Below, piece after piece: positions 6,723-14,933 of a stretch of 64,000 nucleotides of DNA. Below the pieces are notes generated by a model. The model did no database searches and was not told the DNA's origin. It saw only the letters and a program-made list of their open reading frames with translations. This DNA comes from Hymenobacter swuensis DY53. Lineage in GTDB: Bacteria > Bacteroidota > Bacteroidia > Cytophagales > Hymenobacteraceae. Every line of letters starts with the position of its first letter. The stretch's first letter is position 1. The DNA lies in contig NZ_CP007145.1 of assembly GCF_000576555.1 (NCBI RefSeq), positions 3,804,501 through 3,868,500 on the forward strand, in the 5' to 3' direction. The position numbers and the translations under genes were made by a program.

Positions 6723-8051
6723 ATGACCATCCGGTTCTACCTTCACAATAAAGCCACGGAGGGCCGGCACCCTATTTACATGGAGGTGCGCTGGGCCCGG
6801 CATGCGGCAGCCGAGCCGGGCACCAGCCCGGTGGTGCGCCTGGGCGTGCGCGAAACCGTGGTCAAGAAATTCTGGACTAAAAAGCAGCGCGTCAGCACCC
6901 AGGACGAGGGCCGCTGCACGCGCATCAACCGCAAGCTGGGCAAGCTCCAGAAGGTGGCCGAGCAGCTGCTGGAAAATGCCGAGCGAGACAGCCAGCGCAT
7001 CAGCCCCGAGCAGCTACGCACGGCCCTGCTCACCGAGCTGAACCTGGTGGAGCCCGTAGCCGCCCCGGTGGTGCAGGTGCCAGCCGCCCCTACCCTGCCT
7101 ACCATCGGGCAGGTAGCAGCCGAGTGGAAAAGCTTCTACAAAGCCAAGTACTCGGCCAACTACCTGCGCAAGGTAGACCCCATCGTGACCCATTGGGAAG
7201 CGTTCCGGCCCGGCACCACGCTGGAGGATCTGCTACCCGATAAGAAAACCCGCCGCTCTCCCTTCGTGGAAGAGTGGTGCGAGTACCTGATTGAAGAGGC
7301 ACCGCGCCGGGACGGGGGCATCGGGCTGGAGAGCAATACCGTGGGCCGCTACATTCAGGCCCTACGCCAGCTGCTTAAGTTCTCGGGCCTGCCTTTCGCC
7401 TGGCTAACCGACGAGTACACCTACGAGGTGGAAATCGAGCCGCTGCACTTCGAGGAGGTGATGCAGCTCTACGAGGCCCCCATGCCCACCGAGCACCTGG
7501 GCCACATCCGGGATATCTTCGTCTTTGCCTGCTTCACGGGCCCGCGCTACGGCAACCTGCGCTCCATGCAGCCCACCGACGTGGTGCGGGAGAACGGTGA
7601 GCATATCCTGGAGTACGTGCAGCATAAAGGCCGGCGCAAGAAAACCAAGGTGCGCGTAATGCTCGACGAGGTAGCCCTCGACATCTGGCAGCGGTACGGT
7701 GGGGACTTGCGCGTACCGGCCAACACCGAAATCAACACCTCCATCAAACTCGCCGCCAAAGCTGCCGGCCTGAACCGCCCCATCCTGCAGGTGCGCCAGC
7801 GCGGGCCGCACCGCATCGAGCGGCGCGGGCCCTACTGGGAGTTCATCACCTGCCACGTGGCCCGGCACACGTTCGGCACGCTGCTGCTCGACGGCGACGC
7901 GGACCTGGGCCAGGTGCAGAACAGCATGGGCCACTCCGCCATTCAGACCACCCGCCGCTATGCCAAGAGCCGGGAGGCCAAGCGCCACTCGGCCACAAAG
8001 ACGGCGTTTCAGAATTTGCGCGCGTCGCACACTGAGGCTTCCAGTGTGTGA
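6723..8051 (+). CDS. int: Tyrosine recombinase / integrase of the element, 442 aa
   Basis: Integrates and excises the element by site-specific recombination. An N-terminal arm-binding-like domain (residues 1-105) and a SAM-like core-binding domain (about 125-225) precede the catalytic domain. Catalytic residues visible: Arg275 in FTGPRYGNL, Lys302 in HKGRR, His378 and Arg381 in HVARH, His404 in MGHSAIQTT and nucleophile Tyr413. The set is complete, so the enzyme is probably active. The length and the Arm-DNA-bind/SAM/catalytic layout fit Bacteroidota phage and conjugative-element integrases. GC content returns to the high level of the region after the AT-rich cargo genes. Confidence 0.93.
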   Translation: MTIRFYLHNKATEGRHPIYMEVRWARHAAAEPGTSPVVRLGVRETVVKKFWTKKQRVSTQDEGRCTRINRKLGKLQKVAEQLLENAERDSQRISPEQLRTALLTELNLVEPVAAPVVQVPAAPTLPTIGQVAAEWKSFYKAKYSANYLRKVDPIVTHWEAFRPGTTLEDLLPDKKTRRSPFVEEWCEYLIEEAPRRDGGIGLESNTVGRYIQALRQLLKFSGLPFAWLTDEYTYEVEIEPLHFEEVMQLYEAPMPTEHLGHIRDIFVFACFTGPRYGNLRSMQPTDVVRENGEHILEYVQHKGRRKKTKVRVMLDEVALDIWQRYGGDLRVPANTEINTSIKLAAKAAGLNRPILQVRQRGPHRIERRGPYWEFITCHVARHTFGTLLLDGDADLGQVQNSMGHSAIQTTRRYAKSREAKRHSATKTAFQNLRASHTEASSV

Positions 8052-8079
8052 CGAACCCCGATAAAGGGTGATACATAGC

Positions 8080-8166
8080 GGTAAAACGTGGCAACAGCCA
8101 GCCAGCCCCAACCGCCGCTATTTGGTATGCTGTGCTGTTTTATACCATAGCGTGCCACGCTTTACC
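8080..8166. repeat. Imperfect inverted repeat just downstream of int; candidate att/arm sites
   Basis: GGTAAAACGTGGCA at 8080-8093 is matched at 13 of 14 positions by the inverted copy TGCCACGCTTTACC at 8153-8166. A nested pair TTGGTAT (8122-8128) / ATACCAT (8142-8148) lies between them. The position immediately beyond the integrase gene suits an attachment core or integrase arm-binding sites. The left end of the element is outside the window, so a direct repeat cannot be checked. Confidence 0.4.
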
Positions 8167-8197
8167 ACAAGGCCCGGCTTCTTACACGACCACGTAG

Positions 8198-8232
8198 AAG
8201 GCCCTCAGCTAGCAGCTGAGGGCCTTTTTCTT
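8198..8232 (+). terminator. Rho-independent terminator downstream of int
   Basis: A 13-bp perfect stem (AAGGCCCTCAGCT, 8198-8210, with 8214-8226), a 3-nt AGC loop and a run of T's (TTTTTCTTTT). It is a strong rightward terminator and probably marks the end of the element's transcription, or a host terminator at the insertion boundary. Confidence 0.85.
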
Positions 8233-8329
8233 TTCTGAGGGACAGTTTCTACGAAAACCCGCCGCGGTACCGACCTAAATCCGGCAGCTAAATCGTGGCT
8301 CGTTTACTTACTCGATAGGTGAAATAATA

Positions 8330-8590
8330 TCAGCGCCCATGCACCCGGAGCCACCTGGTGTAGAATATAGGACGCGCCACCTCAACTCCCAACGTAGGTG
8401 TGGCCATGTGGCTGATGCGGACTTGCCCCAGGGTCGGAACACTAGCGGCGTCCTCCACTGATGTGCACCGGCGCTGCTGGTGGCAGTACTCGACCGGCGC
8501 AGGCTGCAGCGTGGGCGGAGCCAACCTACTGCACGCAGTGGCCAGCAACAGGATGAAGCTGCCAAGCAGCAGTACAAGGTAATGTCTCAT
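8330..8590 (-). CDS. Small putative lipoprotein, 86 aa
   Basis: The likely start is the ATG at 8590 (MRHYLVLLLGSFILLLATAC), giving a clear lipoprotein signal: a basic residue, a hydrophobic core, then a lipobox (LATAC) with the lipidated Cys at residue 20. The mature part is only ~66 residues, has no recognised domain, and contains a pair of Cys that could form a disulfide. An upstream in-frame ATG at 8632 is less likely. The gene stands alone between the integrase terminator and a decayed recombinase gene. Confidence 0.55.
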   Translation of the reverse strand: MRHYLVLLLGSFILLLATACSRLAPPTLQPAPVEYCHQQRRCTSVEDAASVPTLGQVRISHMATPTLGVEVARPIFYTRWLRVHGR

Positions 8591-8671
8591 AGGCTGAGGG
8601 GGTGATTGGGGTAGGTGTGAAATGAACCCCAATCAACCCCTCAGCCCGGCCGGCAAAAAGGACAGAAAACC

Positions 8672-9287
8672 CTACGCTACTATTACCTCCGTCTTGAGCA
8701 TATACTTGTACACTGTGCCCACCGATACCAGAGTGGCCGCGCTGATCTTGCGCATGTTCAGGCCCTCGGCCTGCAGCTGCTGGATCTGCTCTATCAACTC
8801 AGGTGCTAGTGCTCAGCGGCCGTGCACGTACACCTCCCCTTTTTCCTAAGCCTTTTGCTTCTTCCTGGCTAGGCCCGCGCTTACGTTCTCGCTCAGGCGT
8901 TGCGAGTAGTAACCGGCCGCCCAGGATATCATGGCCTTCATCAAATCTTTCATTGAGCCAGTGGTATTGAGCAGTGGCTCCGAGTAGCTTCAGAAACTGA
9001 CGTCGCATTGCGTCAGTAAGGACGTGTGCTCAAACACCTTCTCGATACCCTCGCGGCTGAAGCGGCTCAGGTCCCACACGCGTACCAAGTCGAAGCAGCG
9101 CCTTTGTGCGTCGCGCATCATTTCCTAAAAAGCACGGCGGGTACTCTTGCGACCGGGCTCCTCATCGACGTACTCCTTACACTGCGTCACCGGCGCGCTC
9201 AACTTCGCGCCGCATTACGAACAACTGGTTCTCCGGGTCCTGGTCCTTATCGGCTGTCAACACCCGGGCATATAGGGCTACTTTCAT
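8672..9287 (-). pseudogene. Serine recombinase (resolvase/invertase) pseudogene
   Basis: Reading leftward from ATG 9287 gives MKVALYARVLTADKDQDPEN, the start of a resolvase-type recombinase, in which the catalytic serine of the usual ARVST motif is a leucine (TTG for TCG). A frameshift occurs after about 36 codons. The following frame reads YVDEEPGRKSTRRAF, VRVWDLSRFSREG, SMKDLMKAMISWAAGYYSQR and a C-terminal HTH (GLNMRKISAATLVSVGTVYK), interrupted by four in-frame stops. It is clearly dead and looks like ordinary decay of a once complete ~200-residue enzyme. Confidence 0.88.
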
Positions 9288-9582
9288 AGCCTAAAAGTAG
9301 TGTTCGAATTACCTACCCAAAAACGCCCCCAAGAAACCGCGTTTTCGAGAGCGTTAGAACGGAGTGAAAAAGTATTCGGAAAAGAGTCCTAATCCGAACG
9401 TGGTGAGGCCTAGCCCACGGATCTGCTTCACGCATAAGGAAGTAGATTGCAGAGGCTAGCATAAGCGTATACTGATCAGAGTATCAGGCAAACAGAAAAA
9501 GCTCAAATTTATGTATATAAATTACTGAAAATCAATTTTTTAAATATTTATTCTAAATACAGCTAAGCCCGTACAGCTTTGC
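9288..9582. other. Non-coding stretch between pseudogene and SpoIIAA-like gene
   Basis: About 295 bp with no credible reading frame. The last ~100 bp turn AT-rich and may hold the promoter of the following gene. I see no repeat, tRNA or strong hairpin in it. Confidence 0.5.
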
Positions 9583-9993
9583 ATGCTACATATCCTAAGT
9601 GATACTATAGTTTTCGTACTAAGCCACGACACCCATAATAACTGGCTGTACGCCAAATTGGTAGGTCCCCAAGACGCAGACTCTTCCCTGGCCAGTTGCA
9701 ACACCATCAAGCTCTTCGTCACAGAAATCAAGTCTACCAAAATTCTATGTGATAGTAGTGAGGCAATTGATGGCTGGTCTGACATAGAATACTGGGTAAG
9801 TCAGCAGTTCTTACCTATTCTGTTTGACCAAGGCATTATCGCGTTGGCTTGGGTGAATGCGAAGGATTGGCCAACTAGGTACGTAGTCCAGCATTCAACG
9901 CATCCCCGCGTAGCCATTTTTGATGATGTAGAATTTGCTTATGCTTGGCTAAAAACCGTTAACTCACGCATTGTACCGTCCCCTCCCAAGTAG
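9583..9993 (+). CDS. SpoIIAA/STAS-like hypothetical protein, 136 aa
   Basis: The alternation of short strands and helices (IVFVLSHDTHNNWLYAKLVG, then a helical segment, TKILCDSSEA, DIEYWVSQQFLPILFDQGI, IALAWVNAKDW, VAIFDDVEFAYAWL) matches small Bacteroidota proteins with a SpoIIAA/SEC14-like fold, in which a short central motif and a terminal xAxAWL helix recur. Family members have no defined biochemical role; some are thought to bind hydrophobic ligands. No signal peptide is present. The AT content is higher than in the core genome and the gene lies among mobile-element remnants. Confidence 0.5.
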   Translation: MLHILSDTIVFVLSHDTHNNWLYAKLVGPQDADSSLASCNTIKLFVTEIKSTKILCDSSEAIDGWSDIEYWVSQQFLPILFDQGIIALAWVNAKDWPTRYVVQHSTHPRVAIFDDVEFAYAWLKTVNSRIVPSPPK

Positions 9994-10004
9994 TGTTACT
10001 ATAA

Positions 10005-11236
10005 TGACCTCCTCCCAATTGCTGGACTGGCCGGAAATAGAGTATCAGGCGATCTGAAGCTCGACAGTACTGGCGGCTGCCATGACCTGATCGGGCGTTA
10101 AATTCTGCAAGGAGCTGTGCGGGCGGAAGCCGTTATACTTCTACCGTCACTGCTCGATTTTTTCCTGCGCATCGACCAACGACAGGAACCAATGCACGTT
10201 CAGACACTCGCCTCGGAAGCTGCCGTTGAATGACTCAATATACGGGTTGTCCGTCGGTTTGCCCGGGCGCGAGAAGTCCAGCGTGACCCGCTGTTCATAC
10301 ACCCATTTGTCCAGCGCCTTGCTGATAAACTCGCTGCCATTATCGACTTGGATGCGCTCGGGCACGACACCTAGCGTTTGCTGCAGGCGGCTCATCACAG
10401 CCACCACGTCTTCGCCTTTCAGCGACTGTCTGACCTGAATGGCCAAGCACTGGCGACTACAACTTATCGACTATCGTTAAGGCCCGAAGTTTCCGCCCGT
10501 CGAAGAGCTGATCAGCTACGAAATCCATGCTCTAGCTCTGGTACGGCCGCTGCAATTTGACCCGCTCCAGCCGGTGCGCCGCGGCCCGGCTGCGCTTGGG
10601 CCGTTTGCTGGGTAAATGCAGCCCTTCCAGGAAGTAGAGGCGGTGGGCGCGCTTGTGATTGTCGGGCCAGCCTTCCCGACGCAGCAGCGTAAACAGGCGC
10701 TGGCAGCCGTAGCGCATTTGGGATCTGGGCCAGTTCCCGTAACTGCCGGCGCAACACCGTATCGTCCCGCCCGTGCGGTCGACAGTACCAACTGGAGCGC
10801 TACAGCGACACAATCTGGCAGGCGCGGCGGGTCGAGATGCAGTGGGCGTCAATCAGATGGTGAGCCGCGTGTCGACGCTGCACGGGCTTCAGAACTTTTT
10901 TTTCAGCACGTCCTGCAGCATCTGCTTGTCCAAGCTCAGATCGGTCACCAGCTGCTTGAGGTGCAACTTCTCCTCTTACAACTGCTTCAACCGGCGCAAC
11001 TCAGGCACCCCTAGCCCGCCGTATTTCTTCTTCCAGTTGTAGTACGTGGCCTCGCTGATGCTCATCTTCCGGCAGACCTCCGCCACGGCTACCCCTGTAT
11101 CCGCCTGGCGCAGGGCAAACACGATCTGGGCCTCGGTAAACTTCGTCTTTTTCATGGCACATGTCTATGATTTTAAGGTACGACAAGTGCCTGATTTCTC
11201 TACTTTACAGCGGTCCAGTTTAGCGGGAGGAGGTCA
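10005..11236 (-). mobile_element. Decayed IS3-family insertion sequence, ~1232 bp
   Basis: The ends are perfect 12-bp inverted repeats TGACCTCCTCCC (10005-10016 and, inverted, 11225-11236), the TG-starting terminus expected of IS3-family elements. A second conserved inner block CTGGAC lies at 10022-10027 and, inverted, at 11213-11218. The length is typical of IS3. Inside are a broken orfA and orfB. No 3-4 bp target duplication is seen at the flanks (left TAA, right GCT), which suggests a deletion or rearrangement after insertion. Confidence 0.85.
10045..11155 (-). pseudogene. IS3-family transposase remnant (orfA + orfB), multiply disrupted
   Basis: OrfA starts at ATG 11155 (MKKTKFTEAQIVFALRQADT), with the HTH VAEVCRKMSISEATYYNWKKK. 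It is cut by a stop in the leucine zipper after ELRRLKQL, before EEKLHLKQLVTDLSLDKQML. OrfB survives as fragments in several frames. The best piece is at 10147-10446 and holds the integrase-core motifs VDNGSEF (Asp) and the catalytic Glu in YIESFNGSFRGECL, followed by two stops and FRPHSSLQNLTPDQV. Many frame breaks show long inactivity. Transposition from this copy is not possible without help from another. Confidence 0.88.
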
Positions 11237-11402
11237 GCTGCCCATCCTCCTGGCCGACAACGAGCCGGGCTCAGAAATTGAGCACCCCATGTCGGTGGTA
11301 ATTCTGGGCGGCGTAATCACCTCCACGGCGCTCAACCTGCTGGGTATACCGGCGCTGTACTGGGCCTTCGAGCGCAAAGCCGGGATCGAGTTGATTCCAT
11401 GA
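11237..11402 (+). pseudogene. C-terminal remnant of a CzcA/CusA-type heavy-metal RND efflux pump
   Basis: Immediately after the IS end, ~54 codons read EPGSEIEHPMSVVILGGVIT, then STALNLLGIPALYWAFE, and stop at 11402. This is the last transmembrane helix region of heavy-metal efflux RND proteins (usual motif: GxEI..P.AVVILGGL.TST.L.LLVLPALY). The other ~1000 residues are absent on either side of the IS. The remnant is therefore the scar of an IS-associated deletion of a metal-efflux operon that once lay next to the arsenic genes. Confidence 0.85.
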
Positions 11403-11534
11403 ATCTGCCGACAGTCAGTATAACCCACTAAAACAGCCACTGGACGCGTTTTGTATAAGTTTTTTCTATACCGCAAACCTGCACCATGTTTACGACGTAT
11501 ATTTGCGACATACTTCATAAAACTTCCAGTTCAG
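11403..11534 (+). promoter_or_regulatory. Promoter/operator region of the ars cluster
   Basis: TATATTTG at 11498-11505 is an exact Bacteroidota -7 box (TAnnTTTG), 30 bp before the first gene. Just downstream, ACATACTTCATAAAACTT (11508-11525) is AT-rich and partly symmetric, a plausible ArsR operator overlapping the transcription start. No good -33 TTTG was found at the usual distance. Confidence 0.6.
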
Positions 11535-11804
11535 ATGCCTACTTCTGCAGAAACTCCGGCTGTCGTTTTGCTCCATACCGTGCTGGAACGGGTGCTGCGG
11601 ACTGAGTGCCTCGTGCTGGAAAGCCTGCGGCTGCAAACCCAGGGCGGTTACAACGGCTTGCCGGGTGGGGACGGTGAGGAAAAGCTGCAGGCCGCCGAGC
11701 AGCGCGCCTACCGCCGGGCCGAATCCCTGCTCACCCAGCTGCTGCGTCGGCTGCTCCACTACCACTCACCGAATCTAACCTCTCCGCCTGATGACCTACG
11801 CTAA
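11535..11804 (+). CDS. Small hypothetical leader protein of the ars operon, 89 aa
   Basis: ATG at 11535 sits 30 bp after the -7 box and the frame runs 89 codons, its end overlapping arsR by 14 bp, so it is probably the first gene of the operon. The protein is helical and Leu/Arg-rich, with a single cysteine near residue 25 (RTECLVLESLRLQTQGGYNG) and no signal. The C-terminal part (RAYRRAESLLTQLLRRLLHYH) is an amphipathic helix. No family is recognised. The overlap and codon use support translation, but a long 5' leader with chance coding potential is possible. Confidence 0.5.
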   Translation: MPTSAETPAVVLLHTVLERVLRTECLVLESLRLQTQGGYNGLPGGDGEEKLQAAEQRAYRRAESLLTQLLRRLLHYHSPNLTSPPDDLR

Positions 11805-12141
11805 AACCGCCGCCTTCACTGAGGAGCAACAGCAGCTGGCCCGCGTGGCCAAGGCCCTTTCGCACCCGGCCCGCGTGGCCATCGTGCAGCTGCTGGCCAG
11901 CAAGCAGACGTGCATTTCCGGCGACATTGCCGCCGAGGTGCCCCTCTCGCGCACCACCGTCTCGCAACACCTGCAGGAGCTGAAGGCGCTGGATTTGATC
12001 CGGGGCGAAATTGACGGACTGACCGTGTGCTACTGCCTCAATACCGAGCTATTGCGGCAGGTACACCAGCAGTTCACCGCCTTTTTCCTGGAGGCCACCA
12101 ACAGCCTCGCCTGCGGCCCGGCTGATGCCTGTGGCTGCTAG
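11791..12141 (+). CDS. arsR: ArsR-family metal-responsive repressor, 116 aa
   Basis: Winged-helix DNA-binding repressor expected to leave its operator when arsenite or antimonite binds cysteines. Seen: ALSHPARVAIVQLLASKQTC, the recognition helix LSRTTVSQHLQELKALDLI and the wing RGEIDGLTVCYCLN. Possible thiol ligands are Cys41 (where the classical ELCVCDL motif would be), the CYC pair, and the unusual C-terminal ACGPADACGC tail with three cysteines. Length is normal for the family. It overlaps the small leader gene and precedes the DUF6428 gene by 50 bp. Confidence 0.93.
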   Translation: MTYAKTAAFTEEQQQLARVAKALSHPARVAIVQLLASKQTCISGDIAAEVPLSRTTVSQHLQELKALDLIRGEIDGLTVCYCLNTELLRQVHQQFTAFFLEATNSLACGPADACGC

Positions 12142-12191
12142 AAGCCACCCTTTCTGAACCCGTTTTTTCACCTTCCTACTCTTTAGAAGCC

Positions 12192-12653
12192 ATGAAAATC
12201 TCTGAAATGAAGCACGCTTTGGCGGGCATTGAAGCCGTTACCTTCCGGCTGCCCACGGGCGAGTATCTGCCCGCGCACTTCCACGTCACGGAAGTCGGGC
12301 TGGTCAGCAAGCACTTCATCGACTGCGGCGGGGTGGAGCGGCGCGAAACCGTGGTCAACTTCCAGCTCTGGGAAGCCGGCGACTACGACCACCGCCTGGC
12401 CCCGCAGAAATTCCTGCACATCCTGAATCTATCGGAGAAAATCCTAGGCTCCGAGGACCTCGACATTGAGGTGGAGTACCAGCAGGCCACCATCGGCAAG
12501 TTTGGCCTCACCCGCGAAGGCAACGACTTCGTGCTGACGCCCAAGCAGACAGCCTGCCTGGCCCAGGACGCCTGTGGCGTTCCGGCCGCCCAGCAGTTTG
12601 CGTTGCCGCAGCTGCAAGTGGCAGCCTGCACGCCGGGCGGCGGGTGCTGCTAA
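12192..12653 (+). CDS. DUF6428-type arsenic-cluster protein, 153 aa
   Basis: Start at ATG 12192. The N-terminal ~110 residues (ISEMKHALAGIEAVTFRLPT, PAHFHVTEVG, HFIDCGGVERRETVVNFQLW) match the small conserved protein that accompanies ArsR in many Bacteroidota ars operons, known only as DUF6428. The His/Cys residues in HFHV and DCGG could bind a metal or metalloid. The C-terminal extension is cysteine-rich, with PKQTACLAQDACG and a final ACTPGGGCC, which suggests thiol binding of As(III) (inference). It is cytosolic, without a signal peptide. Confidence 0.75.
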   Translation: MKISEMKHALAGIEAVTFRLPTGEYLPAHFHVTEVGLVSKHFIDCGGVERRETVVNFQLWEAGDYDHRLAPQKFLHILNLSEKILGSEDLDIEVEYQQATIGKFGLTREGNDFVLTPKQTACLAQDACGVPAAQQFALPQLQVAACTPGGGCC

Positions 12654-12732
12654 TCTAACGGCCCAACCGGCGCGGCTTCCCAAGGCAGCGCCGGTTGCTT
12701 TTCTGACCTGTGCACTTGCTGATTTTTTTCCG

Positions 12733-13506
12733 ATGACAATTGCCTTTTTCTCCGACGTGCACGGCAACCTGCCGGCCCTGGAGGCAGTGCTGGCCGACAT
12801 GGAGCAGCGCCGGCCCGACATGATTTTCTGCCTCGGTGACCTGGTAGGCTACGCCCCCTGGCCCAACGAAGTGGTCAACGAGGTGCGCCGCCGCGGCATC
12901 TCTACGCTGGCCGGCAACTACGACCAGGGCATCGGGCTGGCCAGCAGCAACTGCGGCTGCGCCTACAAAACCGACACCGAGAAGGACCTGGGCGCGCAAA
13001 GCATTGCCTACACCAACCACGTGGTGGGCGACGACGAGCGGCGCTACCTGCGTCTGCTGCCCAAGCACATGCGTCTGGAGTTTCAGGAGGAGCCCTGCAC
13101 ACTGAACCTGCTGATGGTGCACGGCTCACCCCGCAAAATCAACGAGTACCTGTTTGAGGACCGGCCCGAGGCCAGCTTCCTGCGCGTATTGGAGGATGCT
13201 AACGCCGATATTCTGCTCTTCGGCCACACCCACAAGCCCTACCACCGCACCTTCGCCTACGAAGTGGAGGGTGAAACCCGCTACCGCCACGCCCTAAACA
13301 TCGGCTCCGTTGGCAAACCCAAGGACGGCGACCCGCGCGCCGCCTACCAGCTACTGCACCTCAACGAGAACACCACGCTCACCGACCCCAGCAGCGTGCG
13401 TTCCGAGCTGATTCGGGTGGAGTACGACGTGGAAAAAGCCGCCCAGGCCGTGGAAGCCTCGCCGCTGCCCAACGAGTACGCCGACATGCTGCGCAAAGCC
13501 TATTAG
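12733..13506 (+). CDS. Calcineurin-like metallophosphoesterase (YfcE/MJ0936 type), 257 aa
   Basis: Start at ATG 12733 (MTIAFFSDVHGNLPALEAVL). All metal-binding motifs are present: SDVHGN, GDLVGYGP-like GDLVGYAP, GNYDQG (Tyr replacing the usual His of GNHD), VHGSP and FGHTH. It belongs to the single-domain phosphodiesterases acting on small phosphodiesters or cyclic nucleotides; the real substrate is unknown. It lies between the DUF6428 gene and the arsenite exporter on the same strand, so it may share in the arsenic response, but a long palindrome separates it from the exporter gene. Confidence 0.88.
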   Translation: MTIAFFSDVHGNLPALEAVLADMEQRRPDMIFCLGDLVGYAPWPNEVVNEVRRRGISTLAGNYDQGIGLASSNCGCAYKTDTEKDLGAQSIAYTNHVVGDDERRYLRLLPKHMRLEFQEEPCTLNLLMVHGSPRKINEYLFEDRPEASFLRVLEDANADILLFGHTHKPYHRTFAYEVEGETRYRHALNIGSVGKPKDGDPRAAYQLLHLNENTTLTDPSSVRSELIRVEYDVEKAAQAVEASPLPNEYADMLRKAY

Positions 13507-13521
13507 CGCGAGTTACTCCCC

Positions 13522-13625
13522 CAGAACGTCATTCCGAGCCTGCGGGGAATCTCGCGTGCTGACGTCTGATTTACAGTTACAACGTCAGCACGCGAGATTC
13601 CCCGCAGGCTCGGAATGACGTTCTG
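13522..13625. repeat. Perfect 44-bp inverted repeat (palindromic intergenic element)
   Basis: Arm 13522-13565 is the exact reverse complement of 13582-13625, with a 16-nt loop. The arm starts CAGAACGTCATTCCGAGCCT. It lies 15 bp after the metallophosphoesterase stop and 35 bp before the ACR3 gene. The CGTCATnCnGAG end also appears in the elements at 49653 and, degenerate, at 60147. It may be a REP/MITE-like repeat that also acts as terminator. Confidence 0.85.
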
Positions 13626-13660
13626 CTTCCTGCCTCTCCGCTCCCGCTAGAAATGGTGGG

Positions 13661-14791
13661 ATGGCACTGTACGGCCTTTTTTTCCTGATTTCTATACAGC
13701 GTACTCCCGTTCCTGCCACCACCCCGGCTCCGGAGGCGCTGGCCGAAAAGAAACTCTCCGGCCTCGACCGGGGCCTCACGCTCTGGATATTTCTGGCCAT
13801 GGCTTTGGGCGTGGGGCTGGGCTACTTCGTGCCCGGCATCAACGACGCGGTCAACTACTTTTCGGTGGACACTGTGAACGTGCCGCTGGCTTTGGGCCTG
13901 ATTCTGATGATGTACCCGCCGCTGGCCAAGGTGAAGTACGAGGAGCTGCCCACCGTATTCCGCAACACACGCATCATCGGCCTCTCGCTGGTGCTGAACT
14001 GGCTAGTCGGGCCGCTGCTCATGTTTCTGCTGGCCATCTGGCTGCTGCCCGACAAGCCCGAGTACATGATGGGGCTGATTCTCATTGGCATTGCCCGCTG
14101 CATTGCCATGGTGCTGGTCTGGAACGATTTGGCCGACGGCTCCCGCGAGTACGCGGCCGGCCTCGTGGCCCTGAATTCTATCTTTCAAGTGCTGTTTTAC
14201 TCGGTGCTGGCCTGGCTGTTCATCACGGTGCTGCCGCCCTACTTCGGGCTGAAAGGCTACGCCGTGAACATCGGCATCTGGAACATTGCCCAGAGCGTGC
14301 TCATCTACCTGGGCATTCCCTTCGCCGCCGGTTTCCTCTCGCGCACCATACTACGCCGGCTGAAGGGCAACGCTTGGTATGAGGCGGTGTTCATTCCGGC
14401 CATCAGCCCCATTACGCTCATTGCCCTGCTGCTCACCATTGTGGTGATGTTCAGCCTCAAGGGCGAAACTATTGTGCAGGTGCCGCTGGACGTGCTGCGC
14501 ATTGCGTTGCCGCTGGCCATCTACTTCGGGGTGATGTTTGTGCTCAGCTTTGCCGTTGGCAAGTGGCTGGGGGCTGATTATGCCGAGAATGCCAGCATTG
14601 CCTTCACCGCCACCGGCAACAACTTCGAGCTGGCCATTGCCGTGGCCATCGGGGTGTTCGGCCTGAACTCGGGCCAGGCTTTCGCCGGCGTCATCGGCCC
14701 GCTGATTGAGGTGCCGGCTCTAATTGCGCTGGTCAACCTGGCGTTCTGGTTCCGTCGCCGCTGGTACGGTGGGGAGGGGCGGGCCGCTTAG
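13661..14791 (+). CDS. arsB: ACR3-family arsenite efflux permease, 376 aa
   Basis: Exports arsenite across the inner membrane in exchange for protons. Ten hydrophobic segments are visible between residues 40 and 365. The ACR3 signature holds the essential cysteine (Cys147 in [13 protein letters not shown]) and the conserved Glu323 in [13 protein letters not shown]. This separates it from the unrelated ArsB family, although the gene name arsB is commonly used for both. The N-terminal ~30 residues before the first helix are poorly defined, and an internal start is possible. Its own transcription is likely, because a long palindrome precedes it. Confidence 0.92.
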   Translation: MALYGLFFLISIQRTPVPATTPAPEALAEKKLSGLDRGLTLWIFLAMALGVGLGYFVPGINDAVNYFSVDTVNVPLALGLILMMYPPLAKVKYEELPTVFRNTRIIGLSLVLNWLVGPLLMFLLAIWLLPDKPEYMMGLILIGIARCIAMVLVWNDLADGSREYAAGLVALNSIFQVLFYSVLAWLFITVLPPYFGLKGYAVNIGIWNIAQSVLIYLGIPFAAGFLSRTILRRLKGNAWYEAVFIPAISPITLIALLLTIVVMFSLKGETIVQVPLDVLRIALPLAIYFGVMFVLSFAVGKWLGADYAENASIAFTATGNNFELAIAVAIGVFGLNSGQAFAGVIGPLIEVPALIALVNLAFWFRRRWYGGEGRAA

Positions 14792-14933
14792 GCTCTCTGC
14801 GGCAGCCCGCGCCAAAACATCGGCTTGGCGGTTACTATCGTAAGGCACTGCGGCGGCAGCGGTCAGCCGGCAAGTCAAATCGGGTTTCTCTCTCCAAAAA
14901 TCGGCTGAAGGCCAAAGTTTGAATCGTTTTCCC

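Noticed and set aside
8052..8330. tRNA gene as integration target after int
   Set aside because: No cloverleaf, T-loop GTTCGA or 3' CCA-like end could be found; only the inverted repeat and the terminator are present.
11046..11402. Rightward frame joining the IS end to the RND remnant as one gene
   Set aside because: The first part is antisense to the transposase; only the piece after the IS terminus (11237) has RND sequence.
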